Assembly (NCBI GenBank): GCA_026210745.1
Contig: CP110631.1
Coordinates: 1,798,001 to 1,862,000, forward strand
DNA from: Exobasidium rhododendri
Lineage: Eukaryota > Basidiomycota > Exobasidiomycetes > Exobasidiales > Exobasidiaceae
DNA: 64,000 bases
Direction: 5' to 3'
A program made the position numbers and the translations under genes. The notes under the pieces are model-generated. The model searched no databases. It was given only the letters and a program-made list of their open reading frames with translations, and was not told the DNA's origin. This document shows positions 61,221 to 64,000 of this stretch, piece after piece. How positions within the stretch are numbered: position 1 is the first letter of the stretch; each line of letters starts with the position of its first letter.

Positions 61221-62426
61221 TCAGTTTCCTCGTCTAACCTGTCGATCGAGTTTCTTGTGAAGCGTGTTCATGAAACGTACGGCAGTCGATCGTTCAAAAC
61301 GTAGTGACTCCTTTAGATAGACGGGTAGGCGTCCGCTGTCCAGTATCTCGGCATCACGATCAGAATCCAGGGCAGGAACATAGATGAGGTCTTGACGAGG
61401 GCGAGAAGATTCAACCGATTCAGACTCTTCTAGTCTCATCTCGAGGCCTGTTGAGACGACGGAGGGCAATCAGAGATCACAAATCAACAATGGATCTGAT
61501 CCGGTCGGAGAGAAGCTCGGAGGAACTCACTGTAATATCCTGAGCTGCCAAAGATGGCGTGGAAAGCCCGATATGGATGCCCCTCCCGACCTTGTAGAAG
61601 CTCGACCTTGCTGACAATCAGACCAGTCAAATCTTCGTACAGCTTGCGCACTGCTCTTTCGTCACTGACACCTAGACCGTTTGTGCTATTCTTGTCTTTG
61701 GACGATGCAGATGTTACCTTTGTCGATCGAGTCACCTCTTCTTCAGCATCGTTTTCCCTTACCGCCCAATGCTTACGTTCGTCACTAGTGAGCACACTAT
61801 CACTGCTCATGCCATTTCCTTTTGTTTGCAGTGAATCTATCTGCTCCTTCAACCTGGTGATGTACTCCTCTGCTTGTCGATCCCGCTGTTCGGCCAGCTT
61901 CTTCCACTCGGACAGTCGTTTCTCCGGCGCAGTCTGTCGTACCTCTCTCAGATCGTCAAATTGGCTCTGCACTTGATCCCTTTCGTTTGTTAACTGTGGT
62001 GGAAGAGCTTTCAGATCGAGATGTACCCGATGTAAGCTGCATCCACACCGCCATTGTCTCACTCACCAACACCAGCTTTTCTTCCAGTATGAGTTCCCGC
62101 TTACTCTTTCGCTGATCACTGTTGTAAGATTGTCCTTGCTCTACTACTTTTACCCGCTTCACAGAAGCTGAGTCACTCGAAGAGCTCGCCAATCTTGCAT
62201 TCGAGCTTTCTGCCACGGCGTTGATGTTGCTTGAAGTGGAATACGTCTGCCCATTGGAGGAGGCGCCAGTGTTGCTCTTAGGTCTCTTTGGTGCGCTTGA
62301 CTGGTCTACGCGTTCATCAATTTCAGCTTCCTCGTCATAAGCCTGCTTTGCTTTCCTGGACCTCGCAGTAGGAGCAATGTTCTCCTTGTTGGATGCCGGA
62401 GCTGATAGCGAGGTCACTTTAGGCAT
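61221..62426 (-). CDS. Monopolin subunit Csm1/Pcs1-like chromosome segregation protein
   Basis: Kinetochore/rDNA protein that clamps sister kinetochores or silences rDNA as part of monopolin. Three exons, 62426-62067, 61993-61531 and 61447-61221, give 349 aa. The N-terminus has SNKENIAP (KEN box) and a nuclear-type basic stretch (SARSRKAK-like). A coiled coil spans about residues 115-190 (LTNERDQVQSQFDDLREVRQ and RDRQAEEYITRLKEQIDSL). The globular C-terminal domain reads VRKLYEDLTGLIVSKVELLQ, then DLIYVPALDSDRDAEIL, LPVYLKESLRFERSTAVRF and TLHKKLDRQ. This matches the Csm1 'LYxDLTGL...YxPxxxxxRDxxLxxxLPxYLxExIxF' pattern. Length is near that of S. pombe Pcs1. Csm1 acts with Lrs4/Mde4, which is not in this window. 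Confidence 0.82.
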
Positions 62427-62798
62427 CGTCAGCCCAGTCCGCAGGCGTGTATGCTGGATAGCTAGGACTTTTGTTACACTGGACGTCACACAACACCACC
62501 CTCTTTTAATTCAAAGGACGCGTCGATTCGAAAAGGAATACGCTCTCGACCACGTGGATCCCTTTTCAGCTCACCCACAGCTCCGATGAGAAAGGAAAAA
62601 ATTAAAAAAGGCGATGGGGAGGGGCAGGAGCTCTTGCGTCATGGGCAGAGGACGAGATTCGGTACAGACATTAAACTTTGATACCGGGTGCGTAAAGTCC
62701 AGCAAAGTTTCATCCGACAGAGCGAAAGCTTTTCTTCACACTTCCTCACCATCTCACTTTACCCTTTGTCACTTCTGCTTGTGCATTTTCAAAGAAAC
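62427..62798. promoter_or_regulatory. Divergent intergenic region, CSM1 / membrane protein gene
   Basis: 372 bp between divergent genes with no ORF or repeat supported. An A-rich run (62590-62610) is the only notable composition feature. Confidence 0.4.
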
Positions 62799-63773
62799 AT
62801 GGCTAATTGGAAGGATCACCTAGCTCTTAAGCTGAGCAACATTGTTGCATTCATTTTCTTTACCGGCTCCAACTCATACGGTGCACTGCCTCCCTTTTTC
62901 GCGGGCCCCCACCCTCACTACTTGACACCTGAATGTGAGTTGCCTGTACTGCTTGGTTGAAGTGACATGAAGAGGTGTCTGTATTGACCTCTTGATGGCT
63001 TGCACAGCTTGGATCTTTGGAACGTGGGGTATCATCCACCTTCTCTTGATTGGCTTACTCTTTTACCAATTCACCGAGACTGGCTATCACACCGTGATCG
63101 AGGGTATTGGCTGGCGATTCCCTTTGCTTTGCGTCTTGACGGCAATTTTCTCCAGCCTGGCAAACTCGCACTCCAATCACTCAAGCACCTCTTTGATCCT
63201 GTCCATCTTGGCATTCGTTACGATCATTTTTGTCGGTGCAACTGTGAGCCACATCTATCGATCCATCAAGCTTCACCATCCACCCAAGAATTGTGAGTCT
63301 GATGAACGGCACCTTGTCCGCTTAGACGTCTACTGACCGATCGATACTACCATCACTCAGTGCTCGACACCGTCTTTGTTCACATTCCCTTCAGCCTTTT
63401 CCATGGATTCTCCGTGGTACTGCTCTTTGTCGCAGGATTCGCTGCCTTTGGTGTGGATGCCAACATGAAACCAGCAGGAATATTTACCAAGATCTTTGTC
63501 TTTATTGCTCTTCTGCTCTTGGAAGGAACCGCTGCTGCCTATGTATTTGCAGGACATGGCGATGTGGTAGGAGCCGGTGTCATCAGCCTCTCGCTCTTGG
63601 CCATCTTCCAGCATCAAACTGCTTCTCGAGCAGGTGCATTCATTCACTTCTCTGCACTCGCCTTCTTCATCATCTCGCTCATTGCAGTCCTGCGAGCCGC
63701 CATCGCTGCTATTCAAGGCAGAAGATCGACCGCCGCCAGCACTGACGAAGAGCGAGCACCGCTTGTTGGCTGA
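62799..63773 (+). CDS. Multi-pass membrane protein, unknown function
   Basis: Three exons, 62799-62934, 63008-63292 and 63361-63773, give 277 aa. Seven hydrophobic stretches are visible, including ALKLSNIVAFIFFTGSN, WIFGTWGIIHLLLIGLLFYQ, FPLLCVLTAIFSSLAN, LILSILAFVTIIFVGATV and FHGFSVVLLFVAGFAAFGV. The last two are FIALLLLEGTAAAYVFA and SALAFFIISLIAVLRAAIAA. LTPESWIFGTWGIIHLLL has the look of the TspO-like/DUF1774-type 'TPAPWxFxIWxxIHLLL' entry of fungal membrane proteins. I cannot name the family with confidence. The C-terminus ends DEERAPLVG, a short acidic tail. The start ATG follows AAAGAAAC and is the first in frame. Function unknown. Confidence 0.65.
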
Positions 63774-64000
63774 ATTGTAGGATTTGATGTGCAAGACAAT
63801 TAGCAAGTTCGAAAGGGAGGGAAGGAAAAAGGCGGGAAAGAGAGAAGAAGAAAAGAAGAAGGTATGAAATACAGTATTGCACTATGTAGCAGCGAACAGG
63901 AAAATTTGATGTTGATGGCAGCGAATAGGAATAGAAGAATTGTTCGGAAGAGATATTCGGCGTGTAGTCCTGTCTTTCTCTGCGGACCTTGATGCAATTA

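Noticed and set aside
1-64000. CRISPR array, bacterial operons or origins
   Set aside because: Introns, nuclear protein families and an intron-bearing tRNA show eukaryotic nuclear DNA. The tandem repeats lack spacer-like unique sequence.

Overview
The window is nuclear DNA of a fungus, most likely a basidiomycete. Genes lie close together on both strands. Most carry a few short introns (about 50 to 160 nt) with GTGAGT-type donors, and many neighbours share short divergent promoters. Protein families and codon use fit Basidiomycota, perhaps Ustilaginomycotina, but the subphylum is inference. Exon joins below were worked out by eye from splice sites and checked for frame; nearly every multi-exon model sums to an exact number of codons.

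Layout. 1-16.2 kb: Zn2Cys6 regulator, aquaglyceroporin with a 14-nt microexon, Cdc6 licensing ATPase, TAF13, NFKBIL1-like protein, tail-anchored E2 (Ubc6), a TFIIS central-domain protein, an SLC35F-like transporter and a Vps38/UVRAG-like gene that lacks its 5' part. 16.2-18.2 kb: a repeat-bounded insertion (locus 1) carrying a Cys-rich ORF. 18.8-29.2 kb: F-box protein, two divergent acetate-transporter-family (ATO) genes with a pogo-like MITE between them, an ERT1-like Zn2Cys6/PAS regulator and an intradiol dioxygenase. 29.7-33.4 kb: a SulP-STAS-cyclic-nucleotide-binding transporter. 33.6-36.8 kb: an intron-containing tRNA-Phe next to a second, larger copy of the insertion (locus 2) carrying two His-Me-finger-nuclease-like genes. 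37-64 kb: enoyl-CoA hydratase, a giant Rab-like GTPase, a small membrane protein, Mtr4 helicase, Nsr1/nucleolin, RPC1, an SDR, an ABCC transporter, a BTB protein, the monopolin subunit Csm1/Pcs1 and a multi-spanning membrane protein.

Most interesting region. Loci 1 and 2 share three separate blocks in the same order and orientation: R1 (88 bp), X (about 205 bp) and Y (about 62 bp). The ORF between R1 and X differs: a Cys-rich coiled-coil protein in locus 1 and a His-Me-finger-like protein in locus 2. Locus 2 also holds a second, antisense nuclease-like gene between X and Y. This looks like an undescribed small mobile element family with exchangeable cargo. Locus 2 ends about 35 bp upstream of the tRNA-Phe 5' end, and locus 1 abuts the truncated end of the Vps38-like gene.

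The rest is housekeeping. Several genes fall in shared themes by chance or by shared promoters: RNA metabolism (Mtr4, Nsr1, RPC1, TFIIS-like, TAF13), cell cycle (Cdc6 and Csm1, both with the same KEN-box octapeptide) and carbon metabolism (ATO pair, ERT1-like regulator, dioxygenase, enoyl-CoA hydratase).
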